Below, piece by piece: positions 8,364-16,550 of a stretch of 27,905 nucleotides of DNA (its first letter is position 1; the number at the start of each line of letters is the position of its first letter). The position numbers were made by a program, and so were the translations under genes. Source of the DNA: Dehalococcoidales bacterium. GTDB lineage: Bacteria; Chloroflexota; Dehalococcoidia; Dehalococcoidales; UBA2162. Location of the stretch: assembly GCA_016844285.1 (NCBI GenBank), contig JAENIS010000009.1, positions 1 through 27,905 on the forward strand. The letters run 5' to 3'. The notes beneath the pieces are model-generated. The model was given only the letters and a program-made list of their open reading frames with translations, did no database searches and had not been told where the DNA came from.

Positions 8364-8513
8364 CGTGGGCAAGGCTCCTTTATTTACACTGCTCTCTCGA
8401 TTGCCGATATCCCGCCGATGGCTGGGTTGGGACCACGCGCGGATGTCACTCTGCCCAAGAATACTTACGGGCTGGCCTTTACGTTTGATATTGCCAGGCA
8501 CCGAAAACAACAG
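8364..8513 (+). pseudogene. C-terminal remnant of a second substrate-binding protein gene
   Basis: In the frame shared with 8373, the translation GSFIYTALSIADIPPM, then GPRADVTLPK and DIARHRK, lines up with the C-terminus of the intact substrate-binding protein at 6375 (SYTYIPIASAPAM, GPQVDINFPK, DIAKHRK). Only about 45 residues survive. The natural stop is lost and the frame runs on to 8555. It appears fused by deletion to the CapA-like remnant just upstream, which would mean the 3' part of one gene and the 5' part of the other are gone. Confidence 0.6.
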
Positions 8514-8757
8514 AGAAGTAATCGCGGAAAGGAGAGGAAATATGACGATGTATAAGGGGCAAGCCCCCCTTTTATAGCCCGGGCGATTTCGCTATGGAAG
8601 GTGGTGGTGTCGGCCTAACATCTCACTTCGATTGGGAGACAGTAATGGTACCATAGAAATAAGTACTAGCTAGTCCTTACACTGGATAGCAGAGGACAGA
8701 AGAAATGTGCATTTAGGTGAGACATAACCAAAATTAAGAGCAAGGAGGAAAGGAAGA

Positions 8758-9921
8758 TTGGACGCAAGAGCTCTCGAAGTGCGGTTAAGCGCCCTGGTAA
8801 GAGGGAATAGTCCTGAACGTAGGAAAGAGCACGCTTTGAAGGCGAAGAGTCAAGGAAAGAAGATTATCGGCTCATTATGTCCCTGCATGCCAGAAGAAGT
8901 CATTTACGCCGCCGGGATGCTACCCTGGCGTATCACTGGCACCTGGGACTCAGACGTCTCGCGAGCTGCCGCTTATCTTGACCTGGATTCTTGTCAATAT
9001 TGCCTCCACTCCCTGGAGGCGCTATTAAGGGGTGACCTGGACTTTATCGATGGGATGGTAGGCTCGGATTGGGACGATGACCAGAGACGTTTATACGATA
9101 CATGGAAGCGCGCCAGTAAGCTGGCATTTTATGAAACTTACTCGGCATCTCTCAATAAAAGTAGTATTGTCGTAAAGTATCGTGCTAGCGAACTTGCTGA
9201 ATTAGCTTCGGCTCTGGAACGTTTCAGCGGACAGAAAATTACCGATGATGGTCTAAGACAGGCAATAATAGTCTATAACCAGACAAGGCGTCTTCTCCAG
9301 CAGCTTTATGAGTTGCGAAAGCGGCCAGCACCTCTCATTTCCGGCCCGGAGGTTCTGGGCATAACCACTGCCTCCAGGGTAATGGATAAAGCCGAATTTA
9401 ATGCCGAACTGCAGGATTTACTTCCCTATTTGGAAGGGCGGCAGGTTAATCATAAGTCCGGTCAACCCAGGATACTGGTATCTTCTGACCATCTCGATAA
9501 TCCCCGCTTTCTGGAGATAATCGAAGGCGAGGGATGCCAGGTAGTCATGGATGACCTTGATACCGGTAGTCGGTATTTCAGTAAACTCGTTGATGAGTAT
9601 GCTGATGATTTGTATTTGGCTTTGGCCTGGCGGGCTGCGGACCGACCGGGTGACGCCGCCATGTTCGGTTGGAAGGAACAAGCCAAGCAAACCATGCAAT
9701 GGGCGAAAGATTTCAGGGCAGACGGTATTATCGAACTTTTCGATGAATTTTCGGCGGCACGGCAATGGCGGTCGCCGATAGTAACCCGGGAAATGGCACG
9801 TGAAAATATGCCATTCATACGGATAAGTCGGGGGTATGAGGTGACCAATGTCGAGCAATTGCGCACCAGGGTAGGAGCCTTCCTGGAAATGCTATTAGAG
9901 GCAAAGAGTGTTCCCGGCTAA
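8758..9921 (+). CDS. 2-hydroxyacyl-CoA dehydratase / benzoyl-CoA reductase family subunit
   Basis: 387 residues, TTG start preceded by AAGGAGG (8743-8748). The family motif C-x-x-x-PEE followed by YAAGxLP appears as C41-PCMPEEV and YAAGMLP. A second Cys region, SCQYC (C79, C82), is followed by IDGMVGSDWDDDQRRLYD. In many relatives the last segment reads CD-x-x-RRL; here the Cys position is Asp106. The C-terminus has the usual arginine/acid helix (LRTRVGAFLEML). In this family two related subunits each hold an Fe-S cluster and use ATP-activated single electrons to dehydrate 2-hydroxyacyl-CoA or reduce aromatic acyl-CoA. The partner subunit is the next gene, 73 bp downstream. The ATP-dependent activator is not in this window. 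The exact reaction and substrate are unknown, and the Cys replacement makes cluster ligation uncertain. Confidence 0.82.
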   Translation: MDARALEVRLSALVRGNSPERRKEHALKAKSQGKKIIGSLCPCMPEEVIYAAGMLPWRITGTWDSDVSRAAAYLDLDSCQYCLHSLEALLRGDLDFIDGMVGSDWDDDQRRLYDTWKRASKLAFYETYSASLNKSSIVVKYRASELAELASALERFSGQKITDDGLRQAIIVYNQTRRLLQQLYELRKRPAPLISGPEVLGITTASRVMDKAEFNAELQDLLPYLEGRQVNHKSGQPRILVSSDHLDNPRFLEIIEGEGCQVVMDDLDTGSRYFSKLVDEYADDLYLALAWRAADRPGDAAMFGWKEQAKQTMQWAKDFRADGIIELFDEFSAARQWRSPIVTREMARENMPFIRISRGYEVTNVEQLRTRVGAFLEMLLEAKSVPG

Positions 9922-9994
9922 AGTATCAGCAAAAAATGGGTGTGGTTAAGATTCTATCGGAACAACTAAACAAAACTAAAAAAGGGGGAAAGAG

Positions 9995-11266
9995 ATGGCT
10001 AACACCGAGTATTTTGAGAAGGAAATCGCCAACCTGAAAAGAAGAATCAAGAATATCGAAGAACGTCCTGACCCCAGGTATATGAAGACCACCAAGCTCA
10101 GATATGAACTGGAGGTGGAACATCTGGTTGACATGGTGGAGGCCATGCAAGACAATAAGCCTTTTGGCGAGTTTTATGAAATTGGGCAACTACAATCAGC
10201 GTTGGGATTTCGCCATGGTGTCGGGGGGGACCGTGTGCGTGACCCTTACCACTACAAAAATATTGCGGTCAACACATTTGGCTTCCCGGAACACACCTGC
10301 GACCGTACGATGATGGCCATGGCCTTGCTTGTTAGTGGCGAGCTGCCAATACCCAGAGTGATGACCACCCACCGTACGCCATGTGACCCGCACCGGTTGT
10401 CCTATCTAGCCGCAGCTGAATTTCTGGGGGTACTCCTTTTTGAGCTGGTTAAGCCAAATAGCTCCGGTGAAGCGGCAATTCGATGCTTTGGTGAACAACT
10501 CGGTGAGTTGGTTGAGTTCTGCGAAAAGAGCGTGGCTGGCATCAAGTATGATGAAGACAAACTTATCGAAATCCTGGAAACGAACCACATTGCCCGGGGT
10601 TATCAAATTGAGACCTACGAGTTAAGGAAGCGGGTACCTTGCCCAATCTCTCCCCAGGATGTTTTCCGGATAGCGCTAAGCCCGGGCGGACATGTTAACC
10701 CTGCTAAAGCCTTGGAGTACTGCCGGCTTTACCGTGATGAGTTGTTCGAACGGGCGGAAAAAGGGATAACGGGCGTGCCTGATGAGAAGCTGCGCATTGC
10801 CTGGACAGCTTCAGCTCCTTTTGGGAGACAAACTTTCGACCTGCTGACTAGAAAAGGGGTCAGCATGCCGTGGTACCACTTTGGCGTTTCCCCTGCGATG
10901 TATGGCGTGATTCCAGCCACCTACGGTGACGATTCCGCCTATGGTCGGAAGCTCACACCACTGGAAGAAGTGGCAAGAGGTGGTATATTTGCCAACGTTT
11001 GGGGAACGACCGCAGAGCCATGGGTCGACTCCTTGATTAAGGCGTGTCGAGAGCTAAAGATTGACGCGGTGGTCGATTACTTGATGCCAGGGTGCATCAC
11101 GACCAAAAGCCTGAAAAGAATCACCTCGGAAAGGTTAATGGAAGAACTTGGCATTCCCACACTCGACCTGGAGGGAAGGGAATTCTTCATGACGGAGGGT
11201 GAAATATTTAATATGAACAAGAAGCTCGAAGAATTTATTGATATGTGTATTGCCAATAAGAAATAA
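9995..11266 (+). CDS. 2-hydroxyacyl-CoA dehydratase / benzoyl-CoA reductase family subunit (partner)
   Basis: 423 residues, ATG with GGGGGAAAG just upstream. The family features are FPEHTCDRTMMAMALL followed by LPIPRVMTTHRTPCD, giving two Cys-Asp motifs typical of cluster-binding subunits. A third Cys is in LMPGCITTKSLKR, and the C-terminal pattern is MEELGIPTLDLEG. The N-terminus is a basic helical stretch. It would pair with the gene at 8758 to make a two-subunit Fe-S enzyme acting on a CoA ester in the cytoplasm. It precedes the first CoA-transferase by 31 bp, so the genes are probably one transcription unit. In amino-acid fermentation systems such as HadABC and FldABC, the same pair of activities (class III CoA-transferase and dehydratase) works in sequence. 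A reductase role is equally possible. Confidence 0.83.
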   Translation: MANTEYFEKEIANLKRRIKNIEERPDPRYMKTTKLRYELEVEHLVDMVEAMQDNKPFGEFYEIGQLQSALGFRHGVGGDRVRDPYHYKNIAVNTFGFPEHTCDRTMMAMALLVSGELPIPRVMTTHRTPCDPHRLSYLAAAEFLGVLLFELVKPNSSGEAAIRCFGEQLGELVEFCEKSVAGIKYDEDKLIEILETNHIARGYQIETYELRKRVPCPISPQDVFRIALSPGGHVNPAKALEYCRLYRDELFERAEKGITGVPDEKLRIAWTASAPFGRQTFDLLTRKGVSMPWYHFGVSPAMYGVIPATYGDDSAYGRKLTPLEEVARGGIFANVWGTTAEPWVDSLIKACRELKIDAVVDYLMPGCITTKSLKRITSERLMEELGIPTLDLEGREFFMTEGEIFNMNKKLEEFIDMCIANKK

Positions 11267-11297
11267 GATTGCACGGACATCCCGTTGGAGGATAGCT

Positions 11298-12587
11298 ATG
11301 GAAAAAGAGCGAGCGCCGCTGGCACCCTATCGGGTTCTTGACTTGACTGATGAGAGTGGCGTCTTCTGTACCAAGATTCTGGCCGCTCTGGGAGCTGATG
11401 TTATCAGAATAGAACCACCGGAGGGACATCCCACCCGGCGCATCGGGCCCTTCTACCATAACGAGCCTGACCCGGAAAAAAGCTTGCACTGGTTTACCTA
11501 CAATCTCAATAAGAGAAGTGTCACGCTCAATATTGAATGTGCCACCGGGCAGGAACTCTTCAAGCGGATGGTGAAAACGGCTGATTTCATGGTGGAGTGT
11601 TTTCGACCGGGCTACCTTGATAAATTGGGACTCGGCTATGCTATTCTCAGTGCGCTCAATCCGCGGCTAGTCCAAACTTCGATTACACCCTTTGGCGCTA
11701 CCGGACCTTACAACCAGTTTAAAGGCTCTAACCTGGTGATGTCAGCCGCCAGTGGTTATCTCTATCTCTGCGGTGATGCCGAGCGGCCTCCTGTGCAGTG
11801 TGCGACGCCACTAGCCTGGTACCACACCGGTTTAGAGGCGACCACCTTCACTATGATGGCTCACTGGTACCGGCAACGGACAGGACAAGGCCAGCAAATC
11901 GATGTCTCGGCACAAGAAAGCTTTATGTCGCAGGCGTTACCGGATTTATTGTTCTGGAAAAGCCATGGTTGGCTCACCCAACGGTCAGCCGATGGACGAA
12001 ATGTAGCCGCTACACCGGCTCAAGCTGCTACTCTGGCTCACGCCGCTCGACCGGCTCAAGCGGCTAGACCGGCTCACCGCACGATAGTTAAGTGCCAGGA
12101 TGGGTATGTACTTTTCTCCATCAGGCCTTATTTAAAGGAGATTAGAGAGTGGATGGCCAGCGAGGGCATGGCGGAGGGACCTTTTCAGAAAGAGTGGGAT
12201 GACCTTATCCTGAAGAAACTGACTCCTTCCCCCGGGCAACAACACCACATCTATGACCTGGTGGAGGCTTTTGCCCTGAAGCATACCGGGGATGAGCTTA
12301 TGTGGGGAGCCCAGAAAAGGGGAATCGAGGTGGCTAAAGTACAAAACGTGCGAGACGTAATGGAAGACACCCATCTTAAGGAAAGAGGCTACTTTGTGCA
12401 GGTAGCGCATCCTGAGCTTAAGGATACGATTACCTATGGCGGCTCTCCATTCAAGTCGGATGAGATGTCCTGGGGATACCAGCGGCGAGCCCCCTTTATT
12501 GGGGAACACAACCAGGCAATCTATGCCGGCGAACTAGGGCTAAGTAAGCAGGAATTGGCGATTCTGAAAGAAGGAGGTGTCATCTGA
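11298..12587 (+). CDS. CaiB/BaiF class III CoA-transferase, predicted non-catalytic subunit, pair 1
   Basis: 429 residues from the ATG at 11298 with GGAGGA at 11287-11292; an upstream in-frame ATG at 11238 would overlap the dehydratase gene. The fold is typical (YRVLDL start, ALGADVIRIEPP, then FxRPGxLxxLGLGY). At the catalytic aspartate position, aligned through the downstream RTGQGQ motif, the residue is Trp174 (LAWYHTG), so this chain should not form the acyl-aspartate intermediate. Residues about 241-260 are an Ala-rich insertion made of an 18 bp tandem repeat that is absent from its paralogue at 13920. The stop overlaps the next start (TGATG), implying translational coupling and a heteromer with the following subunit. 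Two-subunit class III enzymes with one catalytic chain are known, for example the benzylsuccinate CoA-transferase type. Confidence 0.87.
   Translation: MEKERAPLAPYRVLDLTDESGVFCTKILAALGADVIRIEPPEGHPTRRIGPFYHNEPDPEKSLHWFTYNLNKRSVTLNIECATGQELFKRMVKTADFMVECFRPGYLDKLGLGYAILSALNPRLVQTSITPFGATGPYNQFKGSNLVMSAASGYLYLCGDAERPPVQCATPLAWYHTGLEATTFTMMAHWYRQRTGQGQQIDVSAQESFMSQALPDLLFWKSHGWLTQRSADGRNVAATPAQAATLAHAARPAQAARPAHRTIVKCQDGYVLFSIRPYLKEIREWMASEGMAEGPFQKEWDDLILKKLTPSPGQQHHIYDLVEAFALKHTGDELMWGAQKRGIEVAKVQNVRDVMEDTHLKERGYFVQVAHPELKDTITYGGSPFKSDEMSWGYQRRAPFIGEHNQAIYAGELGLSKQELAILKEGGVI
12018..12080 (+). repeat. 18 bp in-frame tandem repeat, 3.5 units
   Basis: Units start at 12018, 12036 and 12054 (GCTCAAGCTGCTACTCTG, GCTCACGCCGCTCGACCG, GCTCAAGCGGCTAGACCG) and a half unit follows at 12072. 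Each full unit encodes six residues of the form A-Q/H-A-A-x-P/L. The repeat is within the CoA-transferase gene and missing from the duplicated copy, so it probably expanded after duplication or was lost from the other copy. Confidence 0.7.
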
Positions 12588-13816
12588 TGACCAAGGTTTC
12601 AGGTATCGAGACGGCTCTCAGTGGCATCAGGGTGATTGATTTTGGCGCCGGTGGCATCGACCCGATAACGACAAGCACACTGGCTGATTTCGGGGCGGAG
12701 GTTATCAAGGTCGAAAGCTACAGCAAGATAGACTTTATCCGTCTCTCCGGCAGGACGATTGACGGTACGGATGACCCCAATAAGGATGTGCACTTTGCCC
12801 GCTATAACCAGAATAAGTATGGTGTGCTCATCAACCTGAAATACCCTAAGGGTGTGGCCCTGGCCAAAAGACTGGTTAGCATTGCCGATGTGGTCACGGA
12901 GAATTTTACGGTAGGTGTCCTGAAGCGGCTCGGCCTGGGCTACGATGAGCTTCGTAAAGTAAAACCAGACATTATTTATATGAGCTCCTCCTTTGGTGGA
13001 CAGGAGGGGCCGTACCGTGATTTTAGAGGCCACGGTACTCACCTTGCCTGCATGGCTGGCCTGTATGACCTTACCGGATGGCCGGACGATTCAGTGCCTC
13101 TGGCTCTGGCCGCCTTTGCTGACCATAGTTCACCTTTTTTGTGGGCGACTGTCATCGTAGCCGCTCTGGAACATCGCCGCCAGACAGGCAGAGGGCAGTT
13201 CATCGATGCCTCAAGCCTGGAGGGTTGTATCGATATCCTGGATACTGCCATTGCCGACTACAGTGCGAATAAGCGAATCCTGACTCGCCAAGGCAACCGC
13301 CATTCGGCAGCAGCCCCTCATGGTGTTTATCGCTGTCAGGGGGAAGACAGGTGGTGCGCCATCTCCATATTCACTGATGAGGAGTGGCAGAGCTTCGGTC
13401 AGGTGATGGGCAATCCGGCGTGGGCAGGGGAGGAAAGGTTCGCCACTCTACCCGGGAGGCTGGCCAACGCTGATGAGCTTGACCAACTTGTGGAAGGTTG
13501 GACGCATGAGCAGGAAGCGGAGAAGGTGATGCTGAAACTCCAGCAAGCGGGTGTAGCGGCAGCGGTAGTGGAAACCGCCCGGGACTTATATCAAGACCCG
13601 CAGCTAGCTCAGCGTGGGCACTTCTGGGAATTGCCGGAACAGGGCATGAAGGGTTATACCTTTGAGGCTCCTGCGGGCCGCTTGAGCAAGACTCCTGCGT
13701 CCTTGCAGAGGAGCTTCCCTCTTCTGGGCGAGCACAATGAATATGTATTTCTGGAGCTTCTTGGCCTTGACCCCGAAGAGTACAAGACGCTGATTAAAGA
13801 GGGAGTTATCGCGTAG
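12587..13816 (+). CDS. CaiB/BaiF class III CoA-transferase, predicted catalytic subunit, pair 1
   Basis: 409 residues, ATG overlapping the previous stop by one base, with AAGGAGGTG inside the upstream gene. It has a standard CoA-transferase family III layout (GIRVIDFGAG, ADFGAEVIKVE, then NFTVGVLKRLGLGY). The catalytic aspartate is Asp179 in AAFADHSSPF. Counting from it to VAAL and on to RQTGRGQ gives the same spacing as in formyl-CoA transferase. It should carry the active site for the pair formed with the gene at 11298. The reaction moves CoA from a donor thioester to a carboxylic acid. By context the acceptor may be the 2-hydroxy or aromatic acid processed by the Fe-S enzyme upstream. The substrate is not determinable from sequence alone. 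Confidence 0.88.
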   Translation: MTKVSGIETALSGIRVIDFGAGGIDPITTSTLADFGAEVIKVESYSKIDFIRLSGRTIDGTDDPNKDVHFARYNQNKYGVLINLKYPKGVALAKRLVSIADVVTENFTVGVLKRLGLGYDELRKVKPDIIYMSSSFGGQEGPYRDFRGHGTHLACMAGLYDLTGWPDDSVPLALAAFADHSSPFLWATVIVAALEHRRQTGRGQFIDASSLEGCIDILDTAIADYSANKRILTRQGNRHSAAAPHGVYRCQGEDRWCAISIFTDEEWQSFGQVMGNPAWAGEERFATLPGRLANADELDQLVEGWTHEQEAEKVMLKLQQAGVAAAVVETARDLYQDPQLAQRGHFWELPEQGMKGYTFEAPAGRLSKTPASLQRSFPLLGEHNEYVFLELLGLDPEEYKTLIKEGVIA

Positions 13817-13822
13817 CCAGCT

Positions 13823-13919
13823 ACCCAATGGTTGCAGGAGGAGCTTGGTATGCCCACTCTCGACCTGTGTATCGCCAATAAAAAATAGGATTGCACGTGT
13901 ATCCGCTCGGAGGATAAAG
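13823..13919 (+). pseudogene. Duplication scar: remnant of the dehydratase subunit 3' end
   Basis: The frame 13832-13888 reads LQEELGMPTLDLCIANKK followed by TAG. The intact gene ending at 11266 has LMEELGIPTLDL, then 25 further residues, then CIANKK and stop. The scar is therefore the same 3' end with a clean in-frame internal deletion of 75 bp whose ends share TG. The following leader (GGATTGCACG, then GGAGGATAAAGATGG) also matches the sequence after 11266. This shows that the second transferase pair was copied together with the end of the dehydratase gene. Confidence 0.85.
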
Positions 13920-15164
13920 ATGGGAAAAGAGCAAACTCCACTGGCACCCTATCGGGTGCTTGACCTGGTCGGTGAGATTGGTGATTTCTGCCCTAAGGTG
14001 CTGGCGGCTCTGGGTGCTGATGTTATCAAAATAGAGCCGCCCGGCGGCCATCCCACCCGGCGCATTGGGCCCTTCTATCACGATGAGCCTGACCTGGAAA
14101 AAAGCCTGCACTGGTTTCACTACAACCTTAATAAAAGAAGCATTACGCTCAATATTGAATGTGCCACCGGTCAGGACTTTTTCAAGCGACTGGTAAAGAC
14201 GGCCGATTTCCTGGTCGAGTCTTTCCGCCCCGGTTACCTGGATAAACTGGGGCTTGGCTATTCCCAACTTCGCGCCCTCAATCCCCGGCTGATTCACATT
14301 TCGATTACTCCCTTTGGCTCTACCGGTCCCTACAGCCAGTTTAAGGGGTCCAACCTGGTGGCTTCCGCCATGAGCGGTTTCCTGCTACTCTGTGGCGATC
14401 CTGACCGCCCTCCGGTGCAGGTAACCGTACCGGTATCCTATGTGGAAACCGGGCTACAGGCCGTCGCCGCCGGCATGGTCGCCTTCTGGTACCAGCAGAG
14501 AACCGGAGAAGGGCAGCATGTTGATGTTTCGGCGCAAGAGGTTCTGACCGACCAGATTTTACCCTATTCCCTGGTCTGGAAAAACATGGTCGCATTGCCT
14601 TATCGAGATAAGGCCGGTGCCCACGTACCGGGGCGGACGGTTGGTCCGGCGATAATGAAGTGTAAGGATGAAAAGTACGTGGTTTGCTTCAGCACCATTG
14701 ACCGCGGACGGCAGCCACTGCGGGAATGGCTCGCCAGTGAAGGAATGGCTGGAAACCTTCTTGACAAGGAATGGGACCCGGTTATCCTGCAGGGGGCACA
14801 ACCCACGGAAGGGCAAAAAAACCACCTCGATAAGCTTTTTCAGGCTTTCGCCAGCAAATATACGAGCGACGAGCTAATGTGGGAGGCACAGAAGAGAGAT
14901 ATCCAGGTTGCCAAAGTATTCAGTGTGCGGGATGTAGTGGAGAACCCGCACTCCAAACATAGCGGCTATTTTGTCAGGGTGGAACACCCTGAACTTGGCC
15001 AGTCCATCCTCTATCCCGGCTCTCCCATCAAGTCGGATGGGATATCATGGAGCTACGAGCGGCGGGCACCTTTTATCGGGGAACATAATGAGGAAATCTA
15101 TGGGAAGGAACTGGGGCTAAGTCGAGAAGAGATGGCTGTCCTTAAACAAGGAGGCGTGATATGA
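13920..15164 (+). CDS. CaiB/BaiF class III CoA-transferase, predicted non-catalytic subunit, pair 2
   Basis: 414 residues, ATG at 13920 with GGAGGA seven bases before. An in-frame ATG at 13845 lies inside the duplication scar and is not a credible start. It is very similar along its length to the protein at 11298 (for example HPTRRIGPFYH, TLNIECATGQ, FRPGYLDKLGLGY). At the catalytic aspartate position it has Tyr174 (VSYVETG), so it too should be non-catalytic. It lacks the Ala-rich repeat insertion of its paralogue. The stop overlaps the next gene by four bases (ATGA), again pointing to a coupled heteromer. The retained similarity of both pairs suggests two related substrates or two directions of transfer. 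Confidence 0.87.
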   Translation: MGKEQTPLAPYRVLDLVGEIGDFCPKVLAALGADVIKIEPPGGHPTRRIGPFYHDEPDLEKSLHWFHYNLNKRSITLNIECATGQDFFKRLVKTADFLVESFRPGYLDKLGLGYSQLRALNPRLIHISITPFGSTGPYSQFKGSNLVASAMSGFLLLCGDPDRPPVQVTVPVSYVETGLQAVAAGMVAFWYQQRTGEGQHVDVSAQEVLTDQILPYSLVWKNMVALPYRDKAGAHVPGRTVGPAIMKCKDEKYVVCFSTIDRGRQPLREWLASEGMAGNLLDKEWDPVILQGAQPTEGQKNHLDKLFQAFASKYTSDELMWEAQKRDIQVAKVFSVRDVVENPHSKHSGYFVRVEHPELGQSILYPGSPIKSDGISWSYERRAPFIGEHNEEIYGKELGLSREEMAVLKQGGVI

Positions 15165-16393
15165 CCAGCGGGACTGAAGATAGAGAGATGGCCCTGAGCG
15201 GTATCAGGATTGTTGATTTTGGCCAGGGGGCAATTGACCCGATGACGACATCTTTCCTCGCTGGTTTCGGTGCTGAGGTTATTAAGGTGGAAAGCTACCG
15301 CCGTCTCGATTTTATTCGCCGGGATAACATGTACGCTGACGGCGTACGCGATCCCGACCGTAACTACCATTTTAGCCGCTATAACCAGAACAAGCTCAGC
15401 GTGCTCATCGACCTCACCCAACCCAAAGGCGTAGCTCTTGCCAAAAAGATAGTCAGTATTGCCGATGTCGTTACCGAAAACTTCACCGTGGATGTTATTC
15501 ACCGTCTTGGTCTGGACTACGAGGTGCTGAGCAAGGTCAACCCGAATATCATCATGCTCAGTGCTTGCTTCGGCGGGCAGACCGGACCATACCGCGAGTT
15601 CCGTGGTCAGGGCAGTCTTATCCATGCTTTGCAGGGGCTTAACGACCTTACCGGATGGCCTGACCGTTCGCCAGCCGCACCGGCGGCCGCCTTTGGCGAC
15701 CATTATCTACCTTACCTGTGGGCCACCATCATCATCGCGGCCTTAGAGCGCCGTCGTCGCACCGGCCGGGGTATGTTTATCGATGGCTCAAGCTTCGAGG
15801 GTTGTCTTGATGTCTTGGATACGGCAGTTGCCGACCTTGATGTTAACGGGCGCGTCCTGACACGGCGGGGCAACCGTCATCCCGCTGCCGCCCCCCACGG
15901 AGTTTACCGCTGCCAGGGCGAAGAACGGTGGTGTGCGATTACGGTGTTTACCGACGAAGAGTGGCAGAGCTTCTGCCGGGTTCTGGGTAATCCTCCCTGG
16001 ACATTGGCAGAAAGGTTCTCCACGTTGACAGGAAGGGTGGGAAACGCTGACGAGCTTGACCGACTGGTAGAGGAATGGACTCGGCAGCAAAAGGCGGAGG
16101 ACGTCATGCTTAAGCTCCAAGAGGCAGGGGTAGCCGCCGGGGTAGCCAGAAACGTGAAGGATTTGCATCAAGACCCGCAGCTAATCCACCGTGGACATTT
16201 CTGGGAAACCACCGACCCGGCAATGGAGGCGTTCACCTTTGAATCTCCTTCATCCCGGCTGAGCAGAACTCCGGCCCGTTTCATGAGACCGGGCCCCCTT
16301 CTGGGAGAACATAACGGTTATGTCTTTTTGGAGCTTTTGAAACTCACCCCTGAGGAGTATGAGCAGCTATTGCAGGAGAAGGTAATCTACTAG
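15161..16393 (+). CDS. CaiB/BaiF class III CoA-transferase, predicted catalytic subunit, pair 2
   Basis: 410 residues, ATG overlapping the preceding stop (ATGA), with GGAGGCG upstream. It is closely related to the protein at 12587. The catalytic aspartate is Asp180 in AAFGDHYLPY, with the expected spacing to IAAL and RRTGRGM. The rest of the fold is complete, ending in the usual LLGEHN and acidic tail. It should be the active chain of the second pair. It is the last gene of the plus-strand block. Only 76 bp follow before the oppositely oriented tRNA, with no obvious strong terminator. Confidence 0.88.
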   Translation: MTSGTEDREMALSGIRIVDFGQGAIDPMTTSFLAGFGAEVIKVESYRRLDFIRRDNMYADGVRDPDRNYHFSRYNQNKLSVLIDLTQPKGVALAKKIVSIADVVTENFTVDVIHRLGLDYEVLSKVNPNIIMLSACFGGQTGPYREFRGQGSLIHALQGLNDLTGWPDRSPAAPAAAFGDHYLPYLWATIIIAALERRRRTGRGMFIDGSSFEGCLDVLDTAVADLDVNGRVLTRRGNRHPAAAPHGVYRCQGEERWCAITVFTDEEWQSFCRVLGNPPWTLAERFSTLTGRVGNADELDRLVEEWTRQQKAEDVMLKLQEAGVAAGVARNVKDLHQDPQLIHRGHFWETTDPAMEAFTFESPSSRLSRTPARFMRPGPLLGEHNGYVFLELLKLTPEEYEQLLQEKVIY

Positions 16394-16469
16394 CTGAGAC
16401 CGTGGTAATTTTCCATTTCCCCCGGGTATGGCATCGTAGAAACTTTATAGATTATAAATAGCGTAAAAC

Positions 16470-16542
16470 TGGAGCTGAGGGGATTCGAACCCCTTACCTC
16501 TTCAATGCCATTGAAGCGTTCTCCCAACTGAACTACAGCCCC
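16470..16542 (-). tRNA. tRNA-Ala (anticodon GGC)
   Basis: The 73 nt sequence folds as a full cloverleaf. The acceptor stem is GGGGCTG with CAGCTCC (one G-U pair). The D stem is GTTC/GAAC. The anticodon stem CTTCA/TGAAG encloses the loop ATGGCAT, with GGC at positions 34-36. The T stem is AGGGG/CCCCT with the TTCGAAT loop. The discriminator is A, and CCA is not encoded. It would read the alanine codons GCC and GCU. Confidence 0.95.
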
Positions 16543-16550
16543 GTGCCTCT

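Larger units (their letters stand above)
8064..8757 (+). other. Gene-poor decayed stretch upstream of the dehydratase genes
   Basis: This 694 bp stretch holds the CapA-like and substrate-binding protein remnants described separately, then about 240 bp without coding signal. A GC-rich hairpin (AAGGGGC, AA, GCCCCCCTTTT, about 8554-8573) follows the remnants and could act as a weak terminator. ATGGTACCAT at about 8644-8653 is a perfect 10 bp palindrome, but it is too short to interpret. I could not find a convincing promoter for the gene at 8758, although one must lie here or farther upstream. Confidence 0.4.

Noticed and set aside
8554..8573. Rho-independent terminator
   Set aside because: A GC-rich stem is present but the T-run after it is only four bases and no intact gene ends there; it is mentioned only as a weak possibility.
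13845..13919. Upstream ATG extending the second non-catalytic CoA-transferase by 25 residues
   Set aside because: The extension lies in the out-of-frame dehydratase remnant, is not in the paralogue's homologous N-terminus, and the ATG at 13920 has a proper GGAGGA.
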